Of a stretch of DNA of 64,000 nucleotides, positions 19,588-31,400 are shown one piece after another. The DNA is from Leptidea sinapis (taxonomy: Eukaryota > Arthropoda > Insecta > Lepidoptera > Pieridae), in assembly GCF_905404315.1 (NCBI RefSeq), contig NC_066304.1:8246001-8310000 (forward strand). Reading direction: 5' to 3'. Made by a program: the position numbers and the translations under genes. Below the pieces are notes generated by a model. That model worked only from the letters and a program-made list of their open reading frames with translations. It ran no database searches and had not been told where the DNA came from. Each line of letters starts with the position of its first letter. The first letter of the stretch is position 1.

Positions 19588-20752
19588 ATGAATGAATGAA
19601 TGAATGAAAACTTTATTAATAACAAACACAAACCACACAGAATAATATAACTAAAAAAGACTTAGAGGTAAAAAAAAAAATTAAAAACTTATAGCATAAA
19701 AATATACAAATGATAAAAAAAATCAAATGTATGCATAATATTATATTCATTATCTTAATTTAAAAGTACTGTGTAGCAGTTATTGTTATCAAAAGGACCT
19801 GACTCAGCGTCAGGCTGCATTGGAATAATACCAACACAGCGCTGATTTTCAGCAGCCCCCAGGTGACCCATTGAGTAACTACTACTGTTAAAAAATAAAT
19901 TTAGTTTTATTAAAGGTTCCATAATATTTTTTTTAAAGATAATAATTTGAAATTAGGTTCTACTTGTTCAGAATATAACATAAATATACATACATACCAA
20001 ATATTAAAATAATAGCAATTTTAGAAATATATGCAGAAACAAACTAAAACTTCGATCCCATTATGTATTATTATAAGATATATCTAATAATGTAGGACTT
20101 ATGTACACAATTTGTGAGCAGATACTTAATAATTCAAATAAACATAAGGATGAGATTTTTAACTGTTTCTGGAAAGTTCCAACAGTCTTCAAATTGCGAA
20201 ACGGTGGTGGTATTTCATTCCAGCACTTGGTAGCACGGTACCTAAAACTTCCTCTAAAAGAGGCGGAATGATGGAGTGGGACTGACAGGACATTGGATGC
20301 AAACCTTGTTTCAAAATTTAACTGGCTGCGCTGACCTAGCCATTCCAATTTACTCTATAAATATTTTGGCGTTTTTGTCTTAATAATACCAAAAAGAAGC
20401 GTGGCTAAATGACCTCGTCTACGAGCAACCATATTTAAAATATTTGCTTCTTTGAGGTATGGAGAAATGTGTTGTCGGCCCGGTATACCCCAGCAAAAAC
20501 GAGCACATGCATTTTGTGCTCCTTGTATTGACTTTCTTGTTCTGCCAAGCAACCTCGGACCATACACTGTATCGGTATAGTTAAACTTGGATAGAACAAG
20601 AGCCTCACAAAGACGTATGCGCAATTCTGTGGTTATAAATGGTCTAATTTGGTACAAAGTTTTTAATCTATAAAAACGGTTGGAAATGACTTTATTTATA
20701 TGCTTCTCAAATCTTAAGGATTCATCCATTATCAACCCAAGATTGCAAGCAA
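19588..20752 (-). mobile_element. CR1-like LINE 3' end with (CATT)n tail
   Basis: A minus-strand 5'-truncated LINE. Coding begins at the truncation (about 20752) with LGLIMDESLRFEKHINKVIS. The 3' UTR contains a GC-richer conserved block at about 19797-19890. On the minus strand the element ends with AATAAAGTTTT followed by five CATT units (plus strand 19588-19606), a terminal short tandem repeat of the kind used by CR1-type LINEs. Coding contains one stop between 20355 and 20348 and is otherwise open, so this is a relatively recent copy. Confidence 0.8.
20061..20735 (-). pseudogene. RT C-terminus of CR1-like LINE (two adjoining frames)
   Basis: Two collinear frames, 126 residues (20355-20735) and 95 residues (20061-20348), separated by a single in-frame-position stop. 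The first has NRFYRLKTLYQIRPFITTEL, LCEALVLSKFNYTDTVYGP and IQGAQNACARFCWGIPG; the second has VLSVPLHHSASFRGSFRYRA and TKCWNEIPPPFRNLKTVGTF. These are the YQ-R-F, Y-D--YGP, QN-C-RF and WN-IP--IR motifs of a CR1-group RT C-terminus. Endonuclease and active site are absent. Confidence 0.8.
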
Positions 20753-21779
20753 AGTGATGATAAAAGAAATGTTATAAGTGTCAAATCTTTGTCGGACTAT
20801 TGCTTAAAGGTATATTATATACATTGGTACGTATGGTTGCAACGATTCAGATATTATTATGGGAATTGTGCAGCAATCAATTTTATATATTTTATTTTAA
20901 AAAACCGGCATCAGTTTTGTTATACGATAACGTGTAATATATTGATTGGTTTTTGTGGTAGAGTTTCCGCTGTTAGATATACTGAAGAATTTCACATTTA
21001 CACGTTAATACTATTCTACTAAACAATTTTAGTTTTTTTGACCTTATTAAAACATACATACATTATATACCCTATATTGAAATACTATCTGCTGCCCGTG
21101 ACGTCATCCGTGAGGACGTTATAAAGCAACAATAATAATATTCTGGAATCTAGCGTGACAATATATTATAACATATATTGTGTTATCCTGTAACTTCTTT
21201 TTAATATTCAGGCATAATAAGAATTAAATCTACTCAGTTGACGTAGTAATTAGTATTTTTTCCCGGACATACAAACAGACAAAATTTCTATAAAATTCGG
21301 TATTGGCAAAAATAAAAATATTAGATTTAATTAGATTAATTTATTATGACTCTATATATTAAATGAAAACTGTACCTTTATATAAAGAGAATACACACAG
21401 ATTTAAAAGTTTACGAAACTAATATTATATGAGATGACAAAACATATTATTATCCTCACGGTAAATTATACATTATATATAACTTTATGTTTTTATGAAC
21501 AATAGTTCCTTCAAATATAAAATCAAATCCACAAAATTAAGTATAATATTGTTTTGAACATAATTTGAACGAAGCGAGAATCAGCAAACAGCCGTGCTCA
21601 CTTCACGACTTCACTTTAAGAAAACTATGAAACAGCAAAATATATTTAATTACTAGAACTGTTATCGTTACTGCTAACCCTTGAATAACTCAAAATATCT
21701 GCAAACACAGTTTGTTCATTTTCACGTTTCTTCGCAGAAGAAGGTTGCTTCCTTACTTTATACTTTGTTCCATGATATC
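20753..21779. other. AT-rich region, nothing recognised
   Basis: A TGACGTCA-like site occurs at about 21100. No coding or repeat structure supported. A 95-codon minus frame at 21646-21933 overlaps the repeat below and is a shadow of it. Confidence 0.4.
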
Positions 21780-21935
21780 TTAGTTCTAAAATCACTGAAC
21801 CAATAACGCTCAACGGTCGAGGGAGGCGATGACTGGTCCGTGCGTCATACTCGTGAACGGGCGCTTCTTGTGTTGGCTGGATGATCCTGTTATTCAGAAC
21901 TCTCCTCTTGTTGTTAACATGGACATTGATCAACT
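21780..21935 (+). repeat. Fragment of the GC-rich lepidopteran repeat (family A)
   Basis: Contains GGTCGAGGGAGGCGATG, then TGCGTCATACTCGTGAACGG and GGCTGGATGATCCTGTTA. The same strings in the same order occur at 22.98-23.08, 43.99-44.08 and, reversed, 37.76-37.88 kb. It is only the 5' portion; the usual 3' half is absent. Confidence 0.7.
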
Positions 21936-22875
21936 GGTGATCCCCTGAGTATGCTTACATATGGCGGGTCATATTACTTGTCAAAAAGATTTTAATTACC
22001 ACGCCTTTAGAAGCTTCATACGTATGTTAAGTGTATTATCTATATAACGGAAACTTGCAACATGACTTGCACCCAATACGAAATGTTGGATTGAATTCAA
22101 ACTTTGCACACCTATTAAAGACCATGACAATACAATAACATAATCAGTCCGATCCACTTTTATTAGCTGGGTATGTATGTCTATTTGTATGTTTGGAATC
22201 TTAGAACGTAATTGTTGACCCCTTCAAAATTCGATGTAATAATTTATATCGTCTGTCCCATTTTTCTTATCAGGATCTTCAGGAGGAGCTATTTTTTATG
22301 TCCGATATCCGGTCTTAGTGTCTTTGTGCCAAGGACTATGGCGCATGTTAAATTAGTTACTACAACATTATCATCGCATTAAGACAAAAAAAAATTAACG
22401 CTTTTAAATAGAACCAAATTAAGAAGTAGAAAATAACTTTTAATAAGCATGAACTAGGAAAAGTGTGATTAAGTAACGAACAATGTATTGTATATTAAAT
22501 TAGCTTGGGATGTATTTTAAGATATTATGTGTGTGAATAAAACATTAAAAGCAAAGTGACTTCAAGCACCCTATGAATTTTTACAATAAAATACATTTCT
22601 TATGGTTTCCTGAAAACTATTTTTGGGAGCTTAGTCTTTTGTTTTGTTTTGACTGATAATGTCAAACTAGAGGACAACAGATTGCTGTCAAATAATTTCT
22701 TAAATTCAAATGCAATGATTTTAGTTTTGCTTTGGACAGAGTGTAATAAAAAATTTCACTTCCAAATATAAATTCAAATTCAACAAGACTGCTTAAGATT
22801 CTGAATGTGTTATATGTTGTGGGCAATGGTTTAGATAAAACATATTTGAATGGAGTCGGGCCCCGAACTCATATC
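21936..22875. other. AT-rich region, nothing recognised
   Basis: No gene or classifiable repeat seen. Confidence 0.4.
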
Positions 22876-22879
22876 GTTC

Positions 22880-23545
22880 CCATTATATATTAGAGAGTAG
22901 GTAGATTTCTCGTGGCAGGTATCGTCATGCTCGCTTAAATGCCTCTGCTTGTGGCGGCGACGTGGGGCGGGTCGTTCCCTTCCCTAAAATATGGTCGAGG
23001 GAGGCGATGGCTGGTCCATGCGTCATGCTCGTGAACGGGTGCCACTCGTGGGGGCTGGATGATCTTGTTACCGGGAGGTCTGCTTGATGTGTTTTTTTTT
23101 ATTATTATTATCTCCTTTAAAGTTAAAGTTATTATATATTTTATTTTATGAAATGCTCACATAATGCCTCTATTTATTTACGGTATGTGTGGATTGATGC
23201 ATCTACTATACTCAATAACTCTTGTGTTTATAAGTATTAATTTACTTTTTTTTTTCTTTTTTTGACTTACTCATGTAAGCCTTTCAGTTTTTGACTTTTG
23301 AGTATTTTTGTTGCGTCACTTTGCATATATTGTAATTGAAATGATTTGTAAAACAACTAAAATGTAAATCTTGACTTAAAAGAGTGGCAATGAGTTTCTT
23401 GCTACTTCTTCTCATTAGCTCAACCCTTTACGAAGTAGCGGTAAATTCGATAAGAAACAATATTTATATATTTTTTTTTGACATTCATAAGTGTCATTTT
23501 TGTGACCTACATGAATAAAGTGTTTTTGAATTTGAATTTATCATA
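22880..23545 (+). repeat. Family A repeat, most complete copy
   Basis: About 665 bp, plus orientation. The 5' part is GC-rich (CATGCTCGCTTAAATG, GGCGGCGACGTGGGGCGGG, GGTCGAGGGAGGCGATGGCT). The 3' part is AT-rich with GAGTGGCAATGAGTTTCTTG, CTACTTCTTCTCATTAGCTC, then GACATTCATAAGTGTC and ATGAATAAAGTG, ending in TTTGAATTTGAATT. The end, with AATAAA and a short tandem tail, looks like the 3' end of a non-LTR retrotransposon. No RT coding region is attached here. The copy at 37.4-37.9 kb is the same element on the other strand. Confidence 0.75.
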
Positions 23546-23940
23546 TTACTTATCAACAACACAAACACTATACACACCACTTGTCCTAGGCGCAGATCCA
23601 AGACTGCAATAATTAGTGATCAACCGCGACCACGAACAAACATGAATTCCGAATCTGAGGCGCGGACGAGCTCAATAACGTTAATTAGTAATTTTTCAGT
23701 GAGCCCGTATATTAGCGAGCCCTCTGGCGAAACACTCGGCCATCGGCCACTTATTATTCCTTCATTTGAATAATTTATGTCGGCGATAAATCCTGCAGCT
23801 GGAGCTCCTTCGCCGACTCCGACATTAATTTATTTGTGAATCTTCACAAATACGCCGACAATTTTATTGTTAGATTATCCTATCCTTGTAAACAAAAGCT
23901 TTAAATTGCTACCTTTATTAATGTTAACAAAATGTTCATT
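23546..23940. other. Non-repeat segment with moderate GC and homeodomain-type sites
   Basis: Between repeats; includes a GC-richer block at about 23640-23860 with GTTAATTAG and CATTAATTTATT sites, and a 43-codon unbroken frame starting at 23642 (MNSESEARTSSITLIS). It could be a conserved non-coding element. No gene supported. Confidence 0.3.
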
Positions 23941-24104
23941 TCGAGCGGCTAGTGACCCTGCCCACTGAGCTATAGGGCCTATCGGGTTCGAATCCCGGTA
24001 GGTGATGTTTTATGTTTTAGTAAGTGTATCGTATTAAATATATCGTTGTACACTCATACTTCAGGCTCTGCCTAGTTTGGGTTAAGATAATTTGTGTAAT
24101 ATTA
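23941..24104 (+). mobile_element. tRNA-derived SINE
   Basis: A box B sequence GGTTCGAATCC at 23985-23995 follows a weak box A region (CGGCTAGTGACC). The body then reads GTAAGTGTATCGTATTAAAT, ATATCGTTGTAC, GGCTCTGCCTAGTTTGGG and GATAATTTGTGTAATATTA. A second copy of the 3' body is at 52.37-52.51 kb. The 3' end of this copy is interrupted at 24104/24105 by a Helitron. Confidence 0.7.
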
Positions 24105-24316
24105 TCTATATGTATATATAAAAGAGAATGTATGTTTGTATGTTCCCTAATAATTCCTAAAATATTCGACCAATCTTAATGAATTCTTTTGTAATAGATT
24201 CGTTGAAGCTCAAGGAAGGTTTACATATATAGTTTGTCGTGTCACAATCTCACCCACGCATTTACCATATCTCTCGAGCCGTTTATTGACAGAACAACGT
24301 CTGTCGGGTCAGCTAG
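24105..24316 (+). mobile_element. Non-autonomous Helitron, 212 bp, inserted in SINE tail
   Basis: Begins TC (24105) after host A and ends CTAG (24313-24316) before host T, as expected for Helitrons, which insert between A and T without target duplication. A terminal hairpin GACAGA/TCTGTC (24288-24293 with 24300-24305, loop ACAACG) lies 7 nt before CTAG. The interior carries AGAGAATGTATGTTTGTATG and AATAGATTCGTTGAAGC. It encodes nothing and would rely on a Rep/helicase protein supplied in trans. Confidence 0.8.
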
Positions 24317-24900
24317 TTTATTATTAAGCGTTTACCGTTATTATAAAGAGTAAGCAAAGACCGAAGGCTTATTAACAGAGAATAAAATGGCTTATATGCA
24401 CATTCACAGAAATATGATGATAGAAAATTTGATCATTTTTCTATGAAGGTTTTTATGACGTACCTTTGTGATTCCGAAAGGTACAAAGAACAATAAACAA
24501 AGATACAAAGGACGTGATCAGATGTGTGAGTGATCACTATCGTATCGTATATACCTACATCTGAGGCAACACACACAAACATTAAATAATTTTGACTCTA
24601 CTTGTGCTTTGACCTTTATCATCTTTTAACTTGACTATAAGTCTATAAATATTATACTATTTATATTATAGTAGATATTTATAGTGTCTGTGGTATATTA
24701 AGTGTATGTGGTTGCCAAAGAGTGAACATTACCTTGCAATTCTTCCTCCGAAAGTAATTGTAAATCACTAGTTATTTAACGCCATTACATCGACTGCTGC
24801 AATAAACATAAGCATCAAGTGACACCGAACATTTTGGTAAATAGACACCGTGAAAATTGCAAGTAAATACATAATTATCATATATATATAACTAAAATAA
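24317..24900. other. AT-rich spacer before the RTE-like LINE
   Basis: Nothing recognised. Contains a short inverted AT-rich motif (ATAAATATTATACTATTTAT region at about 24645) of no clear meaning. Confidence 0.4.
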
Positions 24901-25041
24901 GTGAATCATACGTCAGTGACATTGACATTCCATTGAAGTTCCGACAGACGTCATTGCACAGAGTGACAATAACAACAAACGTCAAAAGAGGTCAGTGTTG
25001 CCAGTGACAAAAAAATAAAATAAAATAGTAATTAAATTAAA

Positions 25042-25748
25042 ATGGAGGGACAATTCAAAATACTTTTTGGCCAAATGAAAATAGAGATGGAAAAGCAAAC
25101 AAATATAATATTCGAAAAAATGGACGAAAAACTAGAACAAAATTTTGAAACATAAAATAGAAATATTAGAAAAAAAAGTTGAGTATATCGAAAAAAAAAA
25201 GGAGAAACAATGTCCTGTATTTTGGTTTGGAAGAGAAATGAGACTCTTCTTCTGAGTTGCTCCAGAGAGTCGAAGACAATTTTAAGCAAGATTTAAAAAT
25301 TATCGTGGAAGCAAGCGATGTATCCATAATTCACCGTATAGGTTCTATCAAAGAAAACAAAATAAGACCGGTTCTCATTACTTAGGCAAACAACTGGAAG
25401 AGAAGCGAGATATTAAAAAAGAAAAAGGACCTGAAAAATGGCTACATCACTGAAGATTTTCCTAAAGAAGTACTAGAAAAAAGAAGGGAATTAAAGCCGA
25501 AACTAATAGAGGAACGTGCGAAAGGAAACACCGCATACATTAAATACGATCAACTAGTAGTGAAGGAAGGGGCCCTAATCAATGAAAAGAGAAAAAGAGA
25601 CCAATTAACCTCGCCGGACAATCAAAATAAAGCTAAAAAGACGACAGTAACCAACAGTTCTATAATAAAGGAAATTAGAAAAAACGCATTCGATTTGATG
25701 AGACCTAGGTCAAGCTCAATTACTAATATTTCATATAACTCTAAGTAG
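25042..25748 (+). pseudogene. ORF1 of the RTE-like LINE (coiled coil, nucleic-acid binding)
   Basis: Starts MEGQFKILFGQMKIEMEKQT and MDEKLEQNFET, then a stop; the frame continues after small shifts with EILEKKVEYIEKKKE (heptad-like coiled coil), SSELLQRVEDNFKQDL, KIIVEASDVSIIHRIGS, IKENKIRPVLIT, then KKKDLKNGYITEDFPKEVL, EKRRELKPKLIEERAKGNTA and YIKYDQLVVKEGA, ending in a basic tail (INEKRKRDQLTSPDNQNKAK). A coiled coil followed by an IHRIG---RP--I--F/W region and a K/R-rich C-terminus is the plan of L1-type ORF1 proteins, which coat LINE RNA. The reading has at least three disruptions, so no functional product is expected. Confidence 0.65.
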
Positions 25749-25755
25749 CAACTAA

Positions 25756-26502
25756 ACATGAACGTTAATGTCAGACAGCAGACTACAAGAACTAGAAGAA
25801 GCGATAGCACATATAATATGGGACGTTATAGGTCTTTGTGAAGTAAAAAGAATAGGAGAAGAGATAAGAGAATATGAGAAGAACATTTTTTACAATAGTA
25901 ATGGTATAAAGAAATGTATATATGGAATGGGATTTCTGGTAAAAAAACATTTAAAAGAAAAAATAATTAGTTTCCAAGGAATATCAGAAAGAATCGCCGT
26001 ACTCAACATTCGATTAACAAAATCTAAACATCCATGGTCGATTATCCAAGTATATGCACCTTGCGAAGAAGATACAAAGTTAGCGAAAGATGAATTCAAC
26101 AAAGATATGATTGAGTTAATGCAATATAAGAACATTAATGCCATGGGTGACTTTAACGCCAAGGTTGGTAGGAAAACAAACTAAGACAAATTTGTTTTAG
26201 GTGAGTACAGTAGTGGCTACAGAAACGACAACGGGCAAAGACTCATAGATTTTTCCTTTGCTTACAATTTAAAAATAATGAACAGTTTCTTCAAAAAGCG
26301 AAAGTCGAGAAAGTGGACATGGCTTGCACCGAATGGTAGAGATACAAATGAAATTGATTTTATATTAACAAGAGAAAAACATATATTTAATGACATTGAA
26401 GTAGTTAATAAGTTAAATTTCAATACAGATCATAGAATGGTAAGAGGACTTATACAAGACATAAGCAAGAAATCAAGAAAACATATTATATATATATTCT
26501 AA
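25756..26502 (+). pseudogene. ORF2 endonuclease domain of the RTE-like LINE
   Basis: Plus-strand frame with MSDSRLQELEEAIAHIIWDV, then IGLCEVKRIGEEIRE (catalytic Glu), YGMGFLVKKHLKEKI, IIQVYAPCEEDTKLAK and NAMGDFNAKVG (catalytic Asp and Asn). A stop follows GRKTN; the same phase resumes with VLGEYSSGYRNDNGQRLIDF, KSRKWTWLAPNGRDTNEIDF (conserved N-IDF) and NTDHRMVRG with the final D-H pair. All core EEP residues are present, so decay is recent or mild here. The upstream WNVR-L motif expected before MSDS has been damaged near 25758-25768. Confidence 0.75.
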
Positions 26503-26812
26503 CACAAAAAGTACAATAACATCACCGATACCACAAATAATATTGAATGATCTAGAGACAACACTAAATGAAAAAAAAGACGCTAAAACAGTGCAGGAAA
26601 AATATAATCTTCTGGAAAATAAATTTGTAAACATAAACAAATTGAATACAAAAAAGTGAAGAAAAATAAGTAAGGAGAAGAAACGTTAAAACTGATGGAA
26701 GAGAGAAATAAAATGTTAGACAAAAGAAAAGATAACAAACAAAACAGCATGTATTAGTAAGAAAATTCAAGAAACGATTAGAAAACATAAAAAAACAGAA
26801 AGACTGAGAGTT

Positions 26813-28110
26813 TTGAAGGATCAAATAGAAAAAACAGGTGGAATTAAGAAAGGTCTAAAACAATTAAAAGAATACACACAATGGATACCCAACATGAAAA
26901 CTAAAAACAAGAAGAAAAACGAACAAATTATAACAAAGAGACTATCAATAGCGAAAGTAGCGACAGATTTTTACAAAAACTTATGTACGGAGACAGACAG
27001 AATAATACAAGAAGGAGATAAGGAAGCTTACGATGAGGAATAAGAAACACCTTGTACACTAGAATCTGAAGTCGTAAAGGCTATAACATCACAAAAAAGC
27101 GGAAAAGCTGGAGAGGATAAAATATAAAAAGTCCTTACCTGCGATATCCAGATATATGACCCATCTTTTCAACGAAATAGTGGCAACTGAAAAAATACCG
27201 ACTCAATGGACGAAATCAACCATTGTCCTGTTACACAAAAAAGGTGACAAAAATGAAATAAATAATTATAGACCTATAAGCCTCATGTCGAATCTATACA
27301 AGGTGTTTTCAAAAATAATACTCGGGCGAATATCAAAGCACCTGGAAGAAAACCAACTGAGGGAGCAAGCTGGATTTCGCGCCGACTATTCTACCATCGA
27401 CCATATCCATGTTGTGAAGCAAGTAACTGAAAAGCTCAATGAATACGGACAACTGTATTATATGGCATTCGTCGATTACAATAAGGCTTTCGATTCGCTG
27501 AGTCACACTTATACCTGGAAAACACTAGAAAACCAAGGTATAAAAGGAAAATATATTAAATAAAAATAAAAATAATAAAAAATCATAAAAGAAATTTACA
27601 AAAATCCCACAGCAACAGTCCAACTTGAGCAACAAGGTGAAGAATTTAGAGTTCAAAAAGGCGTAAGGCAAGGCGATCCACTTTCCCCAAAACTCTTCAC
27701 AGCTGTGCTGGAAAATGTATTCAAGAATTTAAACTGGGAAAATTTTGGAATCAACATTAATGGATTGAACCTAAATCATTTAAGATTTGCCGACGATATA
27801 GTCATTTTTGCTAAGAAACCGTGCATACTACGAACTATATTGCAACAATTAGATTTTGAAAGCAAGAAAGCAACCCAACTAAGACTAAATTAATGACAAA
27901 TGCCGCAAAGGAAAATATAGTAATAGGACAAGAAGTTGTGGAATATGTAGATGAATATATATATTTAGGACAAATAATTTCAATAAAAGACCAGTATTCT
28001 AAGGAAATAGATAGAAGAATAAGCAACACTTGGAAACGCTACTGGTCTTTAAAAGAAATAGTTCAAAACGAAACTTCCTATGGCAATAAAAAGCAAAATA
28101 TATAATACAT
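26813..28110 (+). pseudogene. ORF2 reverse transcriptase of the RTE-like LINE
   Basis: After a degenerate linker (26503-27150), IPTQWTKSTIVLLHKKGDKN, NYRPISLMSNLYKVFSKIIL and EENQLREQAGFRADYSTIDH give RT motifs 1 and 2. YYMAFVDYNKAFDSL is motif A with the catalytic Asp. After a stop and A-rich slippage at about 27562-27590, QKGVRQGDPLSPKLFTAVLE is motif B. LRFADDIVIFAKK is an intact motif C. YIYLGQIISIKDQYSKEIDR is the thumb, and RRISNTWKRYWSLKEI follows. The C-terminal LYG-ETW region is not found. Active-site residues are intact but the frame is broken in at least three places. Confidence 0.8.
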
Positions 28111-28130
28111 GTATTCTACCATGTATTACT

Positions 28131-28345
28131 TAAATAAAATAAAAAATAAAAAAGCCTTTTATTTCTTACAGCTTATAAAACATGAAGTTATATTAGATTA
28201 AGTTAGTTTACCTACATACGATTATTAGTTTTACTATTATTTTTTTATTATTATTAGAATTTCATAGTGTAAGTATATTTAGTTATTGATTACCGTTATT
28301 TAGAATTTATTTTTTATATATTATTTATGTTATGTCCTGTGATGT
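28131..28345. other. A/T-rich junction, possible LINE 3' end on minus strand
   Basis: Read on the minus strand, AATAAAAGGC followed by runs of TTTTA-type repeats (plus strand 28131-28165) looks like a polyadenylation signal and tail of another LINE. No coding part is recognised. This could also be the tail of the RTE-like element just upstream. Confidence 0.3.
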
Positions 28346-28349
28346 TACA

Positions 28350-28480
28350 TTTGTTCAAAGCTTTTTTATGAAAGAGAAGGACAAACATACATACGGGTCA
28401 CATGTGGTTATCACCGCAGCCCTAACCCAGAGTTGTGTAACAACCACAGGTATCACAAGAGAGTTACCGAATACCGAAAA
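28350..28480 (-). repeat. CR1-like LINE 3' tail, minus orientation
   Basis: Plus-strand TTTTTTATGAAAGAGAAGGA, CATACGGGTCACATGTGGTT, ATCACCGCAGCCC and GTATCACAAGAGAGTTACCG is the reverse of the conserved tail seen at 5.67-5.82, 46.5-46.67 and 59.65-59.80 kb (forward: GATTCCTCTGG, GGGCGGCGGTGATCAC, CATAAAAAA). Divergent copy, tail only. Confidence 0.6.
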
Positions 28481-31400
28481 CACATTTTTAAGTGGTGGGA
28501 AAATGTCTAGGTTGAAACAATCATATAATGTAAACTTAAAATATTAACAACGTTATTAAAAATATAAAACCTAAAATAAATGAGCAGCCTCTTGACACCC
28601 ATGCCTTTAAAAACCAATTGTTAGTGACTTTAGTTTTCGAGTTTCATTGTGTTAGAAAAAGAAGGCGATGCCTTTTGTGAAAAGCGGATCGAGCTCTGGT
28701 TTTGTTTCCACCGAACAAGTGAGAACTCGTTAATTAAACCCTCCTTACCCTCCCTACAACCTCTAGCTTCGTCCGCTGACCTGCAGAATATGCTACTTGC
28801 AATAAAATATACATTTTCATGGATATTTGAGAAATACTTTGAAATTCAGACGTAGCGGTTCAAATATCTTTGTAAAGAAAATAATTTTGTTTCTTGTCCA
28901 TAATTTACTACTAACTAATTTTGTATACTATACTAGTATAGAGAATCGCCATCACACCAATCCACAGTTCATTTCTTCATAAATGTAATCTAGTTTATAT
29001 AACATCCTGTATCCTAAATACTTATACATTTCAACTAAACACGCTGTGTACACACCCGCGTAGAGTTGCAAAAACAAATAAATAGATAATAGAAAATATG
29101 CAAGTGATGATCAACTACGAACAGACAGAAACACCATAGTATGAGGGAGTGATGGCAAAAAAATACTTTGATTATTTTGATAACGTGATTCAACCATAAC
29201 TTTGAGCATGGTTTATTAATGTCATTTCATTCATGCTGCTGTAAAAAGAAATAATATTAAAATATTTTACAATATTTAAAATTAAAATGAAACATGAACA
29301 TAATAAAATAAAAATAGATTAAACTTCAGCCCCAAATAGGCTCGACATATGCTGACACATATACATATAAAATGTAAGTCCAGCGACAATCTTCTGCTTG
29401 AGCAATTCTGTTCAAATAGATTCCCTTAACATTAGAAGCTTATTTTTTTTTCAATATTAAAAAAATAAACATGATACAAATATAAGATCTTATAAAGTAA
29501 TTATTATATTTATTAATAACAAAACAATGCGTATTAATTATATTTTAGATTCTTATTATGATAACATTAAGTATAAAATAGAATACTATTTATTTACCTC
29601 AGGGAGTGACAATCACATAATATATTCCAACAACACTTGCTAAGTGTAAAAATAATTACAAAGAGTAAGTGTACCAGCATATTATGTTCCCTGTTGACAG
29701 CTAGGACTGATCTGGTGGACAAAATAACTGCCTACGCTTAGCCTTGGGAGAAAATATTTTTGTATCATTTTTAATTGATCTATAGAGTTCGCTCTATAGC
29801 GATATTAAATCTAGTGGCTTATGATTAAATCATTACTTAAGAAATATTCTTGTTAAACTATAACTTTTTCACTCTTAAATTTGCTTACTTAAGTCTTTAT
29901 TATCCACAATTTTGAGTCTTAGAACCATCCGCAAGTCCAAGGAGTCGGCTTATGTAAGATTTACGACGAGAAGATGAAAAATATGAGGCCAGTATAAAAT
30001 ATTTCCAGCAACATTCATTCGTGAAGGAACGCTATCGTTTCTATACATGCATAGTTAACATAAGTGTGTCAACCACTGATGAACGTGCAATACTATAATA
30101 TTACAATATTTAAAAAAAAAATATTTCTTACTAAATGGTCCCAAACCAACCCATACTGATCGATCTACATGGGCCTGTATATTCCAACATTTAGTAGTAC
30201 CCGTTCATTGTTGGTTAAAACTGTTTCACACAAAAAGGTTGCTAAAAATTTCTCAAATTCGCAATTAATTAATATAAAATATAGATATTTTGTCGGAGTA
30301 TGTTTAATACCATGAATGCTACCAAATGAGATGAGTGGCATTCCTCAAAAGTATGGGAATGATTTAGCAAAACAAGAATTTATATAAGAAAACGATTTTT
30401 TATCCATTTCTTTCAAAATATTCATATAAAACACTTCCAAAAATATACAAAGATCTGCCTAAAAAGTTCCTTCACACTCAGTTTCCACATCAATCCCTGA
30501 ACCAATGTGAAAATGGTAATCTACCTAAATTTTTAGAGAGTTAAGTATCGGATAATGAGAAATAAAACACTTTGTTTATCACATTTTGTTCAACATCTTC
30601 AATGACAATCGCAACATCGTCTAAAAACCTTGCGGGTTTAACTATTCCCATCTATCTATTGTAGCTTCTAGCATTACGGCGGCCGTGTATACAGGGACAA
30701 TAGTAGTTTTGATTACTTCGTCTTCTATTCAGAGTGGGATCAATCAAATATATATTGTGATGCTTAATATATCTACTCAATATATAGTACGAGATAATAA
30801 AAGAAGTCGATATTTAAAGTAATCAGCAAAGTATTATTCTTTACGGGGTCGAAGAGGCCCTAAGCAGTTTAGCCGGTTAACTGGTTAGCTGGTTGGCGAG
30901 GTGGACGGCTCGGTAGCCGGCTGGACTGTTTCGGTAAGTTACGAGCGGCTCAGCGACGGATTACGGGGGCTTTGTCTGAGCTTCTGTCTTTGGATTTGCA
31001 TCTTTACATTGATCTCTCTTTAGCTCGAGTTATTGTTGCATTTTATGTTGCCAAATTTTATCTATTTAAACGTAAAGGTATAAAGGTAAAAATCTAACCT
31101 GATACTTTTTACGTATTCCTTTCAACGTAGTCTTAAGAAATGAAAATAACAGGATATTTTCAATTTTTTACAGACCCTAAGGGGCACTTTATTTCACGGT
31201 TATTTTTAAAACTGAGACAATATGGAAACAAATAAAGCCAGAAATCACAAGTTAGTATCAGACAGCCTCTGTCTATCTCGTGACAAGGGACTGACTAATG
31301 TTATCATAACATTACGTAGTGATGTTCCCGCTCCTTGTCCAACTCTAATTTCATCACACACTTAATTAACCGCACTTTGTCGCTTTCCACAATATAATAT

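Larger units (their letters stand above)
24901..28130 (+). mobile_element. Near full-length RTE-like LINE, decayed
   Basis: A plus-strand non-LTR element with a short 5' UTR, a first frame encoding a coiled-coil protein, and a second frame encoding endonuclease then RT. Frames are disrupted by several one-base changes and stops. The last part of the RT (after the thumb) is missing: coding fades at about 28110 near an A-rich stretch (AATAAAATAAAAAATAAAAA, 28134-28153), so it is 3'-truncated or ended by aberrant priming. It is strongly A-rich on the coding strand, unlike the GC-richer LINE at 12-15.7 kb, so it has different ancestry. Confidence 0.8.
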
